DNA of 64,000 bases from Actinomycetes bacterium (GCA_021791195.1 JAJYXB010000008.1:136921-200920), one strand, 5' to 3'; positions 26,483-35,289 are shown, counted from the stretch's first letter. The notes: generated from the letters alone by a model not told the origin. Numbers and translations: made by a program.

Positions 26483-27397
26483 TCAGAGCTTCCGCACCGG
26501 ATTTGACAATCTGCCGATCCCTTCTATCAATATCTCGACCGTGTCACCGTCACGCAGGCAGAGTTCGTTTGGCACCATGATGCCCGTGCCGGTGGAGACC
26601 ACCGTGCCCAGCGGGATGGGATTGTCGCGGTAAAGGTATTCGTTCAGCTCCTCGAATGTGCGGCCGATCAGCCCGCTGTTGGTCGAGCCGGAGAAAATCT
26701 CCGCCCCGCCGCGCAGGATTCGGCAGCTGATGCCGAGCGAATAGGGATCGGGGATCTCGGTGGCAGTGACCACCATGGGACCCAGAGCGCAGCAGCCGGC
26801 GTAGATCTTCGATTGCGGCAGATAGAGCGGGTTCCGCCGCTCCAGATCCCAGGCGGAAACGTCATTGCAGATTGTATAGCCGACGATCTCCTTGTTGGCG
26901 CCCAGGATGAACGCCAGTTCCGGCTCCGTGGCGGTCAGCTCCGAATCGCTGCGGATGCCGATGTGGCCGTTGGGGCCGACGCAGCGGGCCGCGGTCGCCT
27001 TGAAGAAACACTCGGGCCGCTCGCTGTTATAGACACGATTGTAGATATTTGCCATGTTCTGCACCTGGTGATCGGCGTCGCGCGTCTCGGCGCTGCGCCG
27101 ATAAGTGACGCCAAAACCCCAGACCTCCGGTGAAAATATCGGCACCAGCAGATGGGGAAAAGAAGGATCAGGAACGCGGTCAAGTTCTTCCCACTCATAA
27201 ATAGCCTGCTCCGGCACCCTCGCCCCCTTCTCGCGCACGAACCGCTCCAGCGTGGCGGCCTGGCCGCCAGCGCTTTCCAGCAGGGCCATAAAGGAGAAGT
27301 ACGCCGGCTCCACCTCGGTCAGGTCGTGCACGAGACCGTCGTAGAGCAAGCCCAGGCGCATACCCTGATCGGGTGTATAGAACTGCACCAGTTTCAT
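26483..27397 (-). CDS. FAH-family 2-dehydro-3-deoxy-pentonate dehydratase
   Basis: A 304-residue protein of the fumarylacetoacetate hydrolase fold. Segments such as WGFGVTYRRSAETR, YNSERPECFFKAT, EPELAFILG, GYTICNDVSAWDLE and NPLYLPQSKIYAGCCALGP are those of the dehydratase that converts 2-dehydro-3-deoxy-D-xylonate or -arabinonate to 2,5-dioxopentanoate (alpha-ketoglutarate semialdehyde). The acidic ligands for Mg2+ are present (EPE, and D in NDVS). ATG at 27397 is preferred over one at 27424 because GAGG lies just upstream. It follows the matching semialdehyde dehydrogenase by 51 bases, which strongly supports the assignment. Confidence 0.8.
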   Translation of the reverse strand: MKLVQFYTPDQGMRLGLLYDGLVHDLTEVEPAYFSFMALLESAGGQAATLERFVREKGARVPEQAIYEWEELDRVPDPSFPHLLVPIFSPEVWGFGVTYRRSAETRDADHQVQNMANIYNRVYNSERPECFFKATAARCVGPNGHIGIRSDSELTATEPELAFILGANKEIVGYTICNDVSAWDLERRNPLYLPQSKIYAGCCALGPMVVTATEIPDPYSLGISCRILRGGAEIFSGSTNSGLIGRTFEELNEYLYRDNPIPLGTVVSTGTGIMVPNELCLRDGDTVEILIEGIGRLSNPVRKL

Positions 27398-27448
27398 AAA
27401 ACCTCGTTTCGCCTTTCCTGCCAACCAACCACGGCCGGCGCCGGGGAA

Positions 27449-28900
27449 TCAGTATTCCAGATAAACCGTCTTGATCTCGGTGTAAAAATCTATCGCCACC
27501 CGGCCCTGCTCGCGCGTGCCGGTGCTGGAGTCCTTCATGCCGCCAAAAGGCACCTGCACCTCGGCGCCGACCGTGGGCGAATTCACATGCACCAGCCCCG
27601 CCTCGATACGGTCGATGAACTCCATCGCCCGCGTGAGGTCACGCGTGCAGATTGAGGCGCTCAGCCCGAACCGGACGGAGTTGGCCACCTGCATCGCCTC
27701 CTCGAAATCGGCAACGGCGATGACAGCGAGCACCGGCCCGAAGATCTCCTCCTGGGCGATGCGCATCTGCGGCGTGACGTCGCCAAAAACGGTGGGCGCG
27801 ACGAAGAAACCGCGGTCGAGCGGCGGGTCCGTCAGGCGTTCGCCGCCGGCCAGCAGCCTGGCGCCCTCCTCCTTGCCGATGTCGATGTAGCGCAGCACCG
27901 TCTGCAGCTGGGTTTCGTCGATTGAAGGCCCGACCTGTGTCTCGGGCTCGGCGCCGTTGCCCACCCTGATATCGGCCACCCCGGCCAGCAGCTTTTCGGT
28001 GAACTCCTCGACCACGGACTGATGCACGATCGCCCTGCTGGTGGCGGTGCACTTCTGTCCGGTTGACCACATGGCGCCGTTGATCGCAAGCTCGACCGCC
28101 TTGTCGATGTCGGCATCAGCGAGGACGATCAGCGGGTTCTTGCCGCCCATCTCGCATTGGGCCTTGCCGCCGCGGCCGGTGACCAGGGCATAGATGCCAC
28201 AGCCCACGGTGTCGGAGCCGGTGAAGGAAACGCCGGCAACCGCGCCGCTGGCAACCAGCCCGACGCCGGCCACCGACCCGGAGCCGGTGACGAAGTTAAG
28301 CACGCCGGCGGGCAGGCCTGCTTCTTCCAGCGCCCGCACGATGTTGAGCGCCGTCAGCGGCGCGCCGCTGGCAGGCTTGAGCACGACGGTATTGCCGCTC
28401 ACCAGCGCCGGGGCCAGCTTCCAGGCCGGAATCGCTACCGGGAAGTTCCAAGGTGTGATCAGCCCGACTACGCCAAGTGGCTCGCGTACGGTATAAAGCA
28501 GCGTGCGGCCGAACTCCGACGGCGTGGTCTCGCCGGACAGGCGCCGGCCCTCGCCGGCGAAGTAGTCAAAGATCTGGACGGCGCGCGCTGTCTCTCCGCG
28601 AGCCTCGGGCAGCGTCTTGCCCTCCTCCCGGGTGAGCCCGGCGGCAATCTTTTCCAGGTCGCGCTCGATCAGGCGCGCCGCGCGGGCCAGGATCTCTCCG
28701 CGTCGAGGCGCCCCAAGGGCCCGCCACCCGGAGCGGGCCTGCTGCGCCGCGGCGACCGCCGCTTCAATATCCGCTACAGTGGAATCCTGAAAATTGCCGA
28801 CGATATCATCCCTGTCGGCGGGATTGATGTTCGCGAAGGTCTCTCCGGAGCCGGAATCGATCCATTTGCCATTGATCAGATTCTGATAAAGATCAGTCAT
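27449..28900 (-). CDS. Alpha-ketoglutaric semialdehyde dehydrogenase
   Basis: A 483-residue NAD(P)-dependent aldehyde dehydrogenase. The catalytic Cys sits in GQKCTATSR and the general base Glu in CEMGGKN; TPWNFPVAIPAWKLAPAL forms part of the cofactor site. The N-terminal NPADRDDIVGNFQ is typical of the semialdehyde dehydrogenases of the pentose and sugar-acid oxidative pathways. With the neighbouring dehydratase it would turn 2-keto-3-deoxy-pentonate into alpha-ketoglutarate (lower Weimberg pathway). ATG at 28900 has GGAGGGAGG upstream, three bases after the GGDEF gene, so the three genes are one operon. The upper-pathway dehydrogenase and sugar-acid dehydratase are not in the window. Confidence 0.85.
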   Translation of the reverse strand: MTDLYQNLINGKWIDSGSGETFANINPADRDDIVGNFQDSTVADIEAAVAAAQQARSGWRALGAPRRGEILARAARLIERDLEKIAAGLTREEGKTLPEARGETARAVQIFDYFAGEGRRLSGETTPSEFGRTLLYTVREPLGVVGLITPWNFPVAIPAWKLAPALVSGNTVVLKPASGAPLTALNIVRALEEAGLPAGVLNFVTGSGSVAGVGLVASGAVAGVSFTGSDTVGCGIYALVTGRGGKAQCEMGGKNPLIVLADADIDKAVELAINGAMWSTGQKCTATSRAIVHQSVVEEFTEKLLAGVADIRVGNGAEPETQVGPSIDETQLQTVLRYIDIGKEEGARLLAGGERLTDPPLDRGFFVAPTVFGDVTPQMRIAQEEIFGPVLAVIAVADFEEAMQVANSVRFGLSASICTRDLTRAMEFIDRIEAGLVHVNSPTVGAEVQVPFGGMKDSSTGTREQGRVAIDFYTEIKTVYLEY

Positions 28901-28903
28901 TTA

Positions 28904-30148
28904 TCAAATTCCTCCCTCCTGGTCTTCGTCGTGCTCGTGCCGCTGGCCTAACTCATAAGCATCCGCCCGTTGCACCTGGTTGCCGCCTGAGTTTTTCGCC
29001 TTGTACATGGCCGTATCCGCACGGGTCACTAACTCATCAACCATTTCACCCACGCCCAGCTCGGCCATGCCGATGCTCAGGCTTGTATCCGGGAAGGAAA
29101 AGTCCTCGAAGGTCTTACGGATGCGCTCCGCCACCACCAGCGCATCTTCCTGCCCGCTGTAAGGCAGGATGACTGCGAACTCGTCGCCGCCATAACGATA
29201 GCCGGTGTCGACGTCCTGACGGATGCTGGCCGTGATCGCCTGGGCGACGCCGCGCAGGGCTTCATCGCCCCTGAGATGTCCGTACCGGTCGTTGTAATCC
29301 TTGAGATTGTCCAGATCGACCACCAGCAGCGCCACCTGGTGCTGCTGCCGCTGTGCCCGCGCCATCTCCTCTTTGAGCTTACGGTAGAAATGGCGGCGGT
29401 TGTAAAGATGTGTGAGGCTGTCGGTCATCGACAGCTCTTCCATCTTTTTTGAGTGCGCATAAGATTTCTCATACAGCCAGGCGTTCTCGATCGCCACGCC
29501 GATCTCGCTGCCGATCGTCACCAGGAGTTTCAGCTCCTGGTCGCCGAACCGGCCTTTTTCCCTGCTGAGGACGCAAAGCACGCCGCGTACACGCCCTTTC
29601 GACTCCAGCGGGATACCGGCGAACGAGTTGAACTCCGGATGCCGGGACAGCAACTCGCTGTGTTCGCTGCCGGCGGCGCTGACATCCTCCACCAGCAGCG
29701 GCTCTCCTTTAAAAGCGACAACTCCCGGGCATTTGTTGCCGACGGGGCTGACTGCCATCTCTGCGATCATGTCCTCGGGCAGGCCGCGGTGGACCATCAG
29801 GTTGAGTTCGTTCTTTTTCTCGTCGACTAGGAAGACGCTGCCCACGTCCAGCTGCAGCAGCTCCAGCACTTTCTCAAGCGATTCGCGCAGGATCACATCC
29901 AGATTGAGCGAACGGCTGACCGAGGCGGCAATCCGGTTGACCGCCTCCAGTTCGCGTGTGCGCTCACGCACCTTCTGCTCCAGCTGCTCGGAATATTCCC
30001 GTAGCTGCAGTTCCAGCGCCGCGATCCGCTCACGCGCAGCAGCGAGCTCCTCCGAGGCCTGTCGCAGCTGCTCCTGAAGCGCCTCGGGAACAGTTGAACC
30101 GGCAGTATTATCGGGATCGGTGTTTGACGACTGGGAATTAATAGGCAT
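28904..30148 (-). CDS. GAF-GGDEF diguanylate cyclase
   Basis: About 414 residues. A coiled coil (EELAAARERIAALELQLREY) is followed by a GAF domain (about residues 85-240) and a GGDEF domain. The active-site signature YRYGGDEFAVILP is intact and DSLTHLYNRRHF marks the domain start, so cyclic di-GMP synthesis is expected. The RxxD product-inhibition site just upstream of the signature is not conserved (RQDV). There is no membrane segment, so it is a cytoplasmic sensor. I chose the ATG at 30148; an ATG at 30214 is also open but neither has a strong ribosome site. It is first in an operon with the two Weimberg enzymes, an odd pairing that hints at cyclic di-GMP signalling tied to carbon source. 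Confidence 0.85.
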   Translation of the reverse strand: MPINSQSSNTDPDNTAGSTVPEALQEQLRQASEELAAARERIAALELQLREYSEQLEQKVRERTRELEAVNRIAASVSRSLNLDVILRESLEKVLELLQLDVGSVFLVDEKKNELNLMVHRGLPEDMIAEMAVSPVGNKCPGVVAFKGEPLLVEDVSAAGSEHSELLSRHPEFNSFAGIPLESKGRVRGVLCVLSREKGRFGDQELKLLVTIGSEIGVAIENAWLYEKSYAHSKKMEELSMTDSLTHLYNRRHFYRKLKEEMARAQRQQHQVALLVVDLDNLKDYNDRYGHLRGDEALRGVAQAITASIRQDVDTGYRYGGDEFAVILPYSGQEDALVVAERIRKTFEDFSFPDTSLSIGMAELGVGEMVDELVTRADTAMYKAKNSGGNQVQRADAYELGQRHEHDEDQEGGI

Positions 30149-30227
30149 AGTCCAGAAATTCTGATTGGAGCCTGGCGGCCTCAAAGGAACAGAAGCGACA
30201 TATGATAATATCATCCGGCGACCGCAA

Positions 30228-30256
30228 TTGCACTTGTTGCTGCAAACCGCTAAAAT
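30228..30256 (+). promoter_or_regulatory. Promoter of tRNA-Phe
   Basis: TTGCAC (30228-30233) and TAAAAT (30251-30256) with an ideal 17-base spacer, ending 49 bases before the tRNA. It lies in the divergent gap to the GGDEF operon. Confidence 0.7.
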
Positions 30257-30305
30257 GCGCCTGCGCGAAGCTTGGCCGCAAGAGCCCGGCCATTTTTCCG
30301 TCCCC

Positions 30306-30381
30306 GGCGAGGTAGCTCAGTTGGTAGAGCGCAGGACTGAAAATCCTGGCGTCCCCGGTTCAATTCCGGGCCTCGCCACCA
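30306..30381 (+). tRNA. tRNA-Phe (GAA)
   Basis: A complete cloverleaf. The acceptor arms GGCGAGG and CCTCGCC pair perfectly. The D arm contains AGCTCAGTTGGTAGAGC, and the anticodon stem CAGGA/TCCTG carries the loop CTGAAAA with anticodon GAA. The T arm has CCCCGGTTCAATTCCGGG. The 3' CCA is encoded (30379-30381). Confidence 0.97.
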
Positions 30382-30451
30382 TCTAAGCCCTGCAAATAGT
30401 GGGATTCCTTCTCCCGCAAATTCAGCATTCCGGTTTTGACAGCCACCGGCC

Positions 30452-30721
30452 CTAAAGATCCTCTTTGAAGGATTGCCTCGCCTCGCCAATGAAGACAAGG
30501 AGCTGGCTTTCACTCACTCGAACGACGGCAACTCCCTGGCGTTCCGCCTCTGCAGGCAGGTGTGTCTGAAACTGGCCGGTTGGAACAAAGAGCGTGGCCG
30601 GCAGTTCTTTCTTATGTGCCCAGCCCGCTTTAAGCAGTCGCCGCGCTTCTAGCTGTGAGGGCTCCGCTTCGGCAGCCGGGATCAGACAGTTGCTCAAGAT
30701 GAAGCAACTTGCTGCATCCAT
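30452..30721 (-). CDS. Hypothetical short protein or gene fragment
   Basis: A frame of 89 codons with protein-like content (LEARRLLKAGWAHKKELPA, then a beta pattern GVAVVRVSESQLLVFIG). It begins at an ATG at 30721 without a visible ribosome site, directly beside a 14-bp inverted repeat. Base composition is lower in GC than neighbouring genes. It could be the C-terminal fragment of a longer lost gene. No family recognised. Confidence 0.4.
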   Translation of the reverse strand: MDAASCFILSNCLIPAAEAEPSQLEARRLLKAGWAHKKELPATLFVPTGQFQTHLPAEAERQGVAVVRVSESQLLVFIGEARQSFKEDL

Positions 30722-30731
30722 GAGACAGACG

Positions 30732-30780
30732 CAGTTGAACGATCCATTCCGCTCAGTCGGGATCGGGGATCGTTCAACTG
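30732..30780. repeat. Perfect 14-bp inverted repeat
   Basis: CAGTTGAACGATCC (30732-30745) and its exact reverse complement GGATCGTTCAACTG (30767-30780) are separated by 21 bases. There is no T tract, so it is not a typical terminator. It lies just upstream of the short gene on the minus strand and may be an operator or the scar of a mobile element. The remaining 30781-31058 is low-GC DNA in which I see only a 12-codon frame and no convincing gene. Confidence 0.75.
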
Positions 30781-31058
30781 GAACGCAATCCAGGCTACGT
30801 TTACGTTAAACTGATCTGGATGTAGCACAAACGCTCCTTGTATAAAACTTCACGTGTTCCAACCCCTACGCCACCCACTCCCCGATCGCAAATCTGGTTG
30901 CGAGAAAAACGAGCAGCAAAGGATGTGCCATGAAAAAAGCTACCACAGACCAGCAAGTTAAACCATAGGCAGGAAGATGTGCTAACCGGGGTGCTCAGGA
31001 AAGGAGCGGTGAAGCTGTTGGCCAAAGCAATCGAAACCAGGGGAGTGCATCGCCATAC

Positions 31059-32459
31059 TCAGTGCCTGAAGCTGTGTCCCGACTTTTTCGGCCTGTGCTC
31101 CGGATGTTTGTCAAACCATTTCATCTGCCGCTCGAAGTCATCGAGCAACATGTCGGCCAGGTCGCGGTTGAACCCTTCCTTGACGACGATGCGCAGGACG
31201 GCGATATGTTCACAGTTTCTGGGAAAGGTGTAGGCCGGTACCTGCCAGCCGCGACCGCGAAGCCGCGTCGAAATATCGAAAACCGTATAATTCCTGGTCT
31301 TTTCAGCTGCTTCTGTCATCCTGAAAGCAAACACGGGAATGTCGCCGCCGTCGGTGATCAGCTCGATCTCCTCATATGCCGCCAGCCGCCGGGAAAGATA
31401 TAGCGCCACGTCCTGACTCGCCTTATGGATGCGCCGGTATCCGTCCCTTCCCAGTCTCAGGAAGTTATAATACTGCGCCACCACCTGGCTGCCGGGACGC
31501 GAGAAATTGAGGGAGAACGTGGGCATCTCACCGCCAAGGTAGTTCACTTTAAATACCAGTTCCTGGGGGAGCGCATCCTCGTGACGCCAGACGATCCAGC
31601 CGACGCCGGGATAGACCAGGCCGTATTTATGCCCTGAAGCGTTGATCGATTGAACCCGGGGCACCCGAAAGTCCCATTCCAGTTGCGGCTGCAGGAAAGG
31701 GGCGACGAAGCCGCCGCTGGCGGCGTCCACATGGATCGGGATGTCCAGACCCTTCTCTTCATGCAGTTTGTCAAGCGCGGTGCTTAATTCCTTGACCGGT
31801 TCGTAGCTGCCATCGTATGTGCTGCCCATGATGGCCACGACGGCGATGGTGTTCTCGTCACACATTCCGGCTGCCTCCTGTGAGCCCAGGTGGTAGCGGC
31901 CATCCTCCATCGGGACGTACCGCGGCTCGACATCCCAGTAGACGCAGAATTTCTCCCAGCAGACCTGCACATTGATTCCCATCACCATGTTTGGCCTGTC
32001 GGCAGCCTTCCCCTGCGCCTCACGCCGCTTGCGCCAGTTCTTCAGCAGTGCCATGCCGCCCAGCATGGCTGCTTCGCTGGAGCCGATAGTGGAGGTTCCT
32101 ACCGCCACTTCATCTTCCGGTGAGTTCCAAAGCCGGGCGATCATGTTGACGCAACGCGCTTCTATCTCCGCGGTTTGGGGGTATTCATCCTTGTCAGCCA
32201 GGTTCTTGCTTAACGACTCCCGCATCAGGCGGTCGGCTTCCGGCTCCATCCAGGTGCCGACAAATGTGGCCAGGTTCAGCCTGGGATTTCCATCCAGCAT
32301 CAACTCATCGTGGATCAGGAAATATGCCGTCTCCGGCAGCATCTCGTCCCCGGGCAGCTCATATTTGGGAATACCCTTGCCCATTGCCCGGCGCGCGAAG
32401 GCAGGCGCGAGCATCTCGCTCCCCGGTCCCAGCTCACTGATTTTTTTCTTTTTGTGCAT
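31059..32459 (-). CDS. gadB: Glutamate decarboxylase
   Basis: A 466-residue PLP-dependent group II decarboxylase that converts glutamate to GABA and CO2 while consuming a proton. The lysine that binds PLP lies in SINASGHKYGLVYPG. The substrate and cofactor regions TSTIGSSEAAMLGG and HVDAASGGFVAPF are intact. The length and the C-terminal regulatory tail (ending GHSFRH) match bacterial GadA/GadB, whose tail closes the site at neutral pH. No glutamate/GABA antiporter gene is in the window. A ClC chloride channel gene lies 1.4 kb away; in E. coli, ClC antiporters support glutamate-dependent acid resistance. ATG at 32459 starts the gene. Confidence 0.95.
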   Translation of the reverse strand: MHKKKKISELGPGSEMLAPAFARRAMGKGIPKYELPGDEMLPETAYFLIHDELMLDGNPRLNLATFVGTWMEPEADRLMRESLSKNLADKDEYPQTAEIEARCVNMIARLWNSPEDEVAVGTSTIGSSEAAMLGGMALLKNWRKRREAQGKAADRPNMVMGINVQVCWEKFCVYWDVEPRYVPMEDGRYHLGSQEAAGMCDENTIAVVAIMGSTYDGSYEPVKELSTALDKLHEEKGLDIPIHVDAASGGFVAPFLQPQLEWDFRVPRVQSINASGHKYGLVYPGVGWIVWRHEDALPQELVFKVNYLGGEMPTFSLNFSRPGSQVVAQYYNFLRLGRDGYRRIHKASQDVALYLSRRLAAYEEIELITDGGDIPVFAFRMTEAAEKTRNYTVFDISTRLRGRGWQVPAYTFPRNCEHIAVLRIVVKEGFNRDLADMLLDDFERQMKWFDKHPEHRPKKSGHSFRH

Positions 32460-32869
32460 CGTTCGTATCCTTTACCCGTTTATGTTGACATTATTTCGTC
32501 ATCCAGCTGCCGATACAAAAAGACTGAATATCTTCCGGCGGCAGATCCTTTTGTGCCTGATGCTGGCTCAAAACCATACCAGCAGCGTGGATGAAGATAA
32601 ATGGAGCGGCAGGTCATGGAGCGGAAAAATTTCCCATTGCGACCGGTGGTCTGGAAGTTAAGGCGGGCCGCTTTTCAACTGGCTCGCGCTTCCCTGGGGG
32701 TTTTAATAAAAGGATTTTTGGCCGCGTGAGTGTATAATAAAGCGTCAAACCACATAACGGTTCGTCCAACTGCGTCATGAAACCGGCGAATCGGAGTATT
32801 TAATGGGCCAGGGAGCCCCCCAATTCCCGGAATTCTTCCTGGCAAAACCGGCAAGAGAAAGGATTACGG
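32460..32869 (+). promoter_or_regulatory. Divergent promoter region and cytochrome leader
   Basis: A 410-base gap between gadB and the cytochrome gene. A clear -10 TATAAT at 32733-32738, preceded by TG, would start a transcript near 32745. I see no good -35 (an AAGGAT lies at the right distance). The resulting leader of about 125 bases contains CCGG-CGAA-TCGG and GGGCC-rich segments that could fold. I could not match it to a known riboswitch. The gadB promoter on the other strand is not obvious. Confidence 0.45.
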
Positions 32870-33778
32870 ATGAAATTGAGGGCAAGGATAATCATACCAG
32901 CCGGCATGGCGCTGGCATTTGTGCTGGCGCTTTGCGCGATCGCGCTGGCCAGCAACGGTAATCCCTCCGCTACGGTTCCCAGCAGCGGCAACACCACTCC
33001 TGGAACCGCGGCCAGCATGTTCGGCAGCGCCTCCCGCGGACTGACGGTATTCAATGCCAGCTGCGCCTCCTGTCACGGGCCTGCCGGGCAGCCGACACTC
33101 GCCTATCCGGGGCTTGCAAGCGTACAGAACACCAACACCAATTATTCCATCGATCCGGAGCTGTACGATCCCAACCCGGCGCGGTTCGCGCTTAACATCG
33201 ATCCTTTTGTCCAGCATGGGTCCAATCCCGGCGGTGTGCCGTCGCCGATGCCTTCCTTCGGTGACAGCGGCACCCTGACCCAGTCCCAGATCGCCGACGC
33301 CGAAGCTTATGTCATGAGCCTAAGCAACGTCAACTGGCCCACGCTGGCACTGAACGGCACCACTTTGAACGGCAGCGGCTTCGTGCCCCAGACGACGATC
33401 CAGCTCTATAACAACAGCACCGCGTTTGGCTCTACGATCAACGCGGATGCCAGCGGCAAGCTGTCGACCTCATTCTCCGCGCCGGCCGGGCAGTCGGGGA
33501 CCATCACCGCCAAATACGCCGTGCTTGATGAATACGGCATCTATCCCAACGGTGACCCAAGCCAGGGCAACCTGGCCATGGACGGCACCAGGACTGCCAC
33601 CCTGGCGGTGGCCACTGTCGGATATTCCGCTGCGGCAGCAGCCACTGCGCCCGCGACCACAACAACCGTGACCACGCTGCCCAACACCGGCAGCGATGTT
33701 CTGGTACTCATCCTGGCAAGCGCCATGCTGACCATTATGGGCAGCGCGGTACTGCTGCGCAGGCGCGGTTCCAGCTAA
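32870..33778 (+). CDS. Cell-wall-anchored c-type cytochrome (LPXTG)
   Basis: A 302-residue exported protein with a signal peptide (residues 1-27, AGMALAFVLALCAIALAS). A mono-haem cytochrome c domain follows (about 50-155), with CASCHGPAG as the haem site and PMPSFGD as the likely distal Met. A C-terminal beta domain (about 160-250) and a Thr/Ala linker precede a sorting signal LPNTG, a hydrophobic helix and the tail RRRGSS. Sortase would link it to peptidoglycan, so it would carry electrons in the wall. A single haem plus LPXTG anchor is unusual. ATG at 32870 follows AGAGAAAGGATTACGG. A strong terminator follows at 33794. Confidence 0.88.
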   Translation: MKLRARIIIPAGMALAFVLALCAIALASNGNPSATVPSSGNTTPGTAASMFGSASRGLTVFNASCASCHGPAGQPTLAYPGLASVQNTNTNYSIDPELYDPNPARFALNIDPFVQHGSNPGGVPSPMPSFGDSGTLTQSQIADAEAYVMSLSNVNWPTLALNGTTLNGSGFVPQTTIQLYNNSTAFGSTINADASGKLSTSFSAPAGQSGTITAKYAVLDEYGIYPNGDPSQGNLAMDGTRTATLAVATVGYSAAAAATAPATTTTVTTLPNTGSDVLVLILASAMLTIMGSAVLLRRRGSS

Positions 33779-33793
33779 ATCCGTCGCATTCAT

Positions 33794-33835
33794 CGGGCCC
33801 GCCGCTGAGTTGACAGCGGCGGGCCCGTTTTTTTT
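33794..33835 (+). terminator. Strong rho-independent terminator
   Basis: A perfect 14-bp stem (CGGGCCCGCCGCTG with CAGCGGCGGGCCCG) around a 6-base loop followed by eight T. It ends the cytochrome transcript. A degenerate copy of the right arm with GGCGGGCCCGTTTTC occurs about 45 bases further on. Confidence 0.95.
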
Positions 33836-33882
33836 CACCCGCGTCGGCTGGACCCAGGCGGCGCTTGACGGCGGGCCCGTTT

Positions 33883-35289
33883 TCATCCCTCGCGGCCGCC
33901 GGCGCGGCAGAGGAACCGCCAGACCCGGTAATAAAGGAATGAGACAAGGCTCTTTTCCCGCGGCGCAAAGGTCGGCCGGGCGTCGACTATCTCACACCCT
34001 TGCTCCACCTCAAGCGACGGCGATTTGGTCATCGCCAGCACCTGCGACGGATAGACGCTGCGGTGGCCCGAGATCAGGAAGCTGGTGACGGCGGCGATAG
34101 CGGCGTAGGGCGCGATCGCCGGACCGAACAGCTCCACTGACAGGATGCTGGCCGCAATCGGCGTATTGGCGGCGCCGGCCACCAGCGCCACCATGCCGAT
34201 GGCGGCAAAAGTGGCGGGGTCAAGCCCCAGCAATGAGGCGAAAGCGCTGCCGGCGGTGGCGCCGACGAAAAATATCGGCGTGATGATGCCGCCGCTGCCT
34301 TCCATCCCCAGGGTGATGCTGGTAAAGACAATCTTAAGCAGAAATGCGTACCAGACGAATTGCAGCCCCGTCAGCGCCCCCTCGATGCTGTCAAGTCCCA
34401 GGCCAAGATATTGCCTGGAAAAGACGAAGGTCAACACGATAAGCATGCAGCCGCCCACTACTCCCCTGAGCGGTGTCCAGAATTTCATCCTGTGAGCCAG
34501 CTTTTCGCCCAGCTTCAGTCCTTCGATCATGATCACCGAGACAATACCGAAGAAGATGCCGGCCAGGATGACCTTGGAGAAAAACGAACTGCTGAAGCTG
34601 GGGACGAAATTGAAATGATGGTAGAAATATGACACTCCCAGGTGGGAAGCCACCTCGAAACTGATGATGCCGGCGATAAAAGAAGGCAGCAGCACCTCGT
34701 ACATCATGCCGCCGATGAACAGGACCTCGATGCCGAAGATGGAACCCGCGATCGGCGTGCCAAAGACAGAGGCAAAGCCGGCGCTGATGCCGCAGATGAC
34801 CAGTTTTTTGCGGTCGGCATCGCTGAAGCGGAACAGGCCGGCGAAGGCCGATGCGAGACCGGCCCCAATCTGGGCGCTGGGTCCCTCCTTACCGACCGAC
34901 CCGCCGACAAAAAGCGTAACGACCGTTGCCGCCAGCTTCACCGGCACCACCGGCAGGGCGATCTTGCCGGAGCGCTTGTGCACCGCCTCGATGACCTTCT
35001 CTGTGCCGTGGCCTTTGGCATCCGGCGCCAGGTACCTCACCAGCACCGAACTGATGAAGAAGCCCGCCGGCAGCAGCAGAAAATAGTAAGAATACCGGCC
35101 GCTGAAGCCGGTAGCCCACTGCAGCAGCTTGAGGAAGCCGCCGGAAGACAGCCCGACGATGGCGCCGGTGATCGTGGCCAGCACCGTCCATTTGAGGACG
35201 CTGATGACCATGATGCCTTCCTCGGCGAGCGCCCGCTTGATGCGGTCCTCGATCTGTTTCCTGATAAAGGTTGTTATGAATCCGGTCAT
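33883..35289 (-). CDS. ClC-family chloride channel/antiporter
   Basis: A 468-residue membrane protein with the ClC fold. GKEGPSAQIGAGLAS contains the gating Glu of GxEGP, and GMEGSGGIITPIF corresponds to the GxFxP region; the initial GSGxP motif is not canonical. FGTPIAGSIFGIEVLF and ANTPIAASILSVELFG are the paired inverted-repeat helices. Retention of the gating Glu fits either a H+/Cl- exchanger or a channel. No CBS domains follow. The upstream leader was checked for a fluoride riboswitch because some ClC proteins export fluoride; none was found. Confidence 0.92.
   Translation of the reverse strand: MTGFITTFIRKQIEDRIKRALAEEGIMVISVLKWTVLATITGAIVGLSSGGFLKLLQWATGFSGRYSYYFLLLPAGFFISSVLVRYLAPDAKGHGTEKVIEAVHKRSGKIALPVVPVKLAATVVTLFVGGSVGKEGPSAQIGAGLASAFAGLFRFSDADRKKLVICGISAGFASVFGTPIAGSIFGIEVLFIGGMMYEVLLPSFIAGIISFEVASHLGVSYFYHHFNFVPSFSSSFFSKVILAGIFFGIVSVIMIEGLKLGEKLAHRMKFWTPLRGVVGGCMLIVLTFVFSRQYLGLGLDSIEGALTGLQFVWYAFLLKIVFTSITLGMEGSGGIITPIFFVGATAGSAFASLLGLDPATFAAIGMVALVAGAANTPIAASILSVELFGPAIAPYAAIAAVTSFLISGHRSVYPSQVLAMTKSPSLEVEQGCEIVDARPTFAPREKSLVSFLYYRVWRFLCRAGGREG

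Noticed and set aside
32745-32869. Known riboswitch in the cytochrome leader
   Set aside because: I compared it by eye with cyclic di-GMP and cyclic di-AMP riboswitch cores and found no convincing match.
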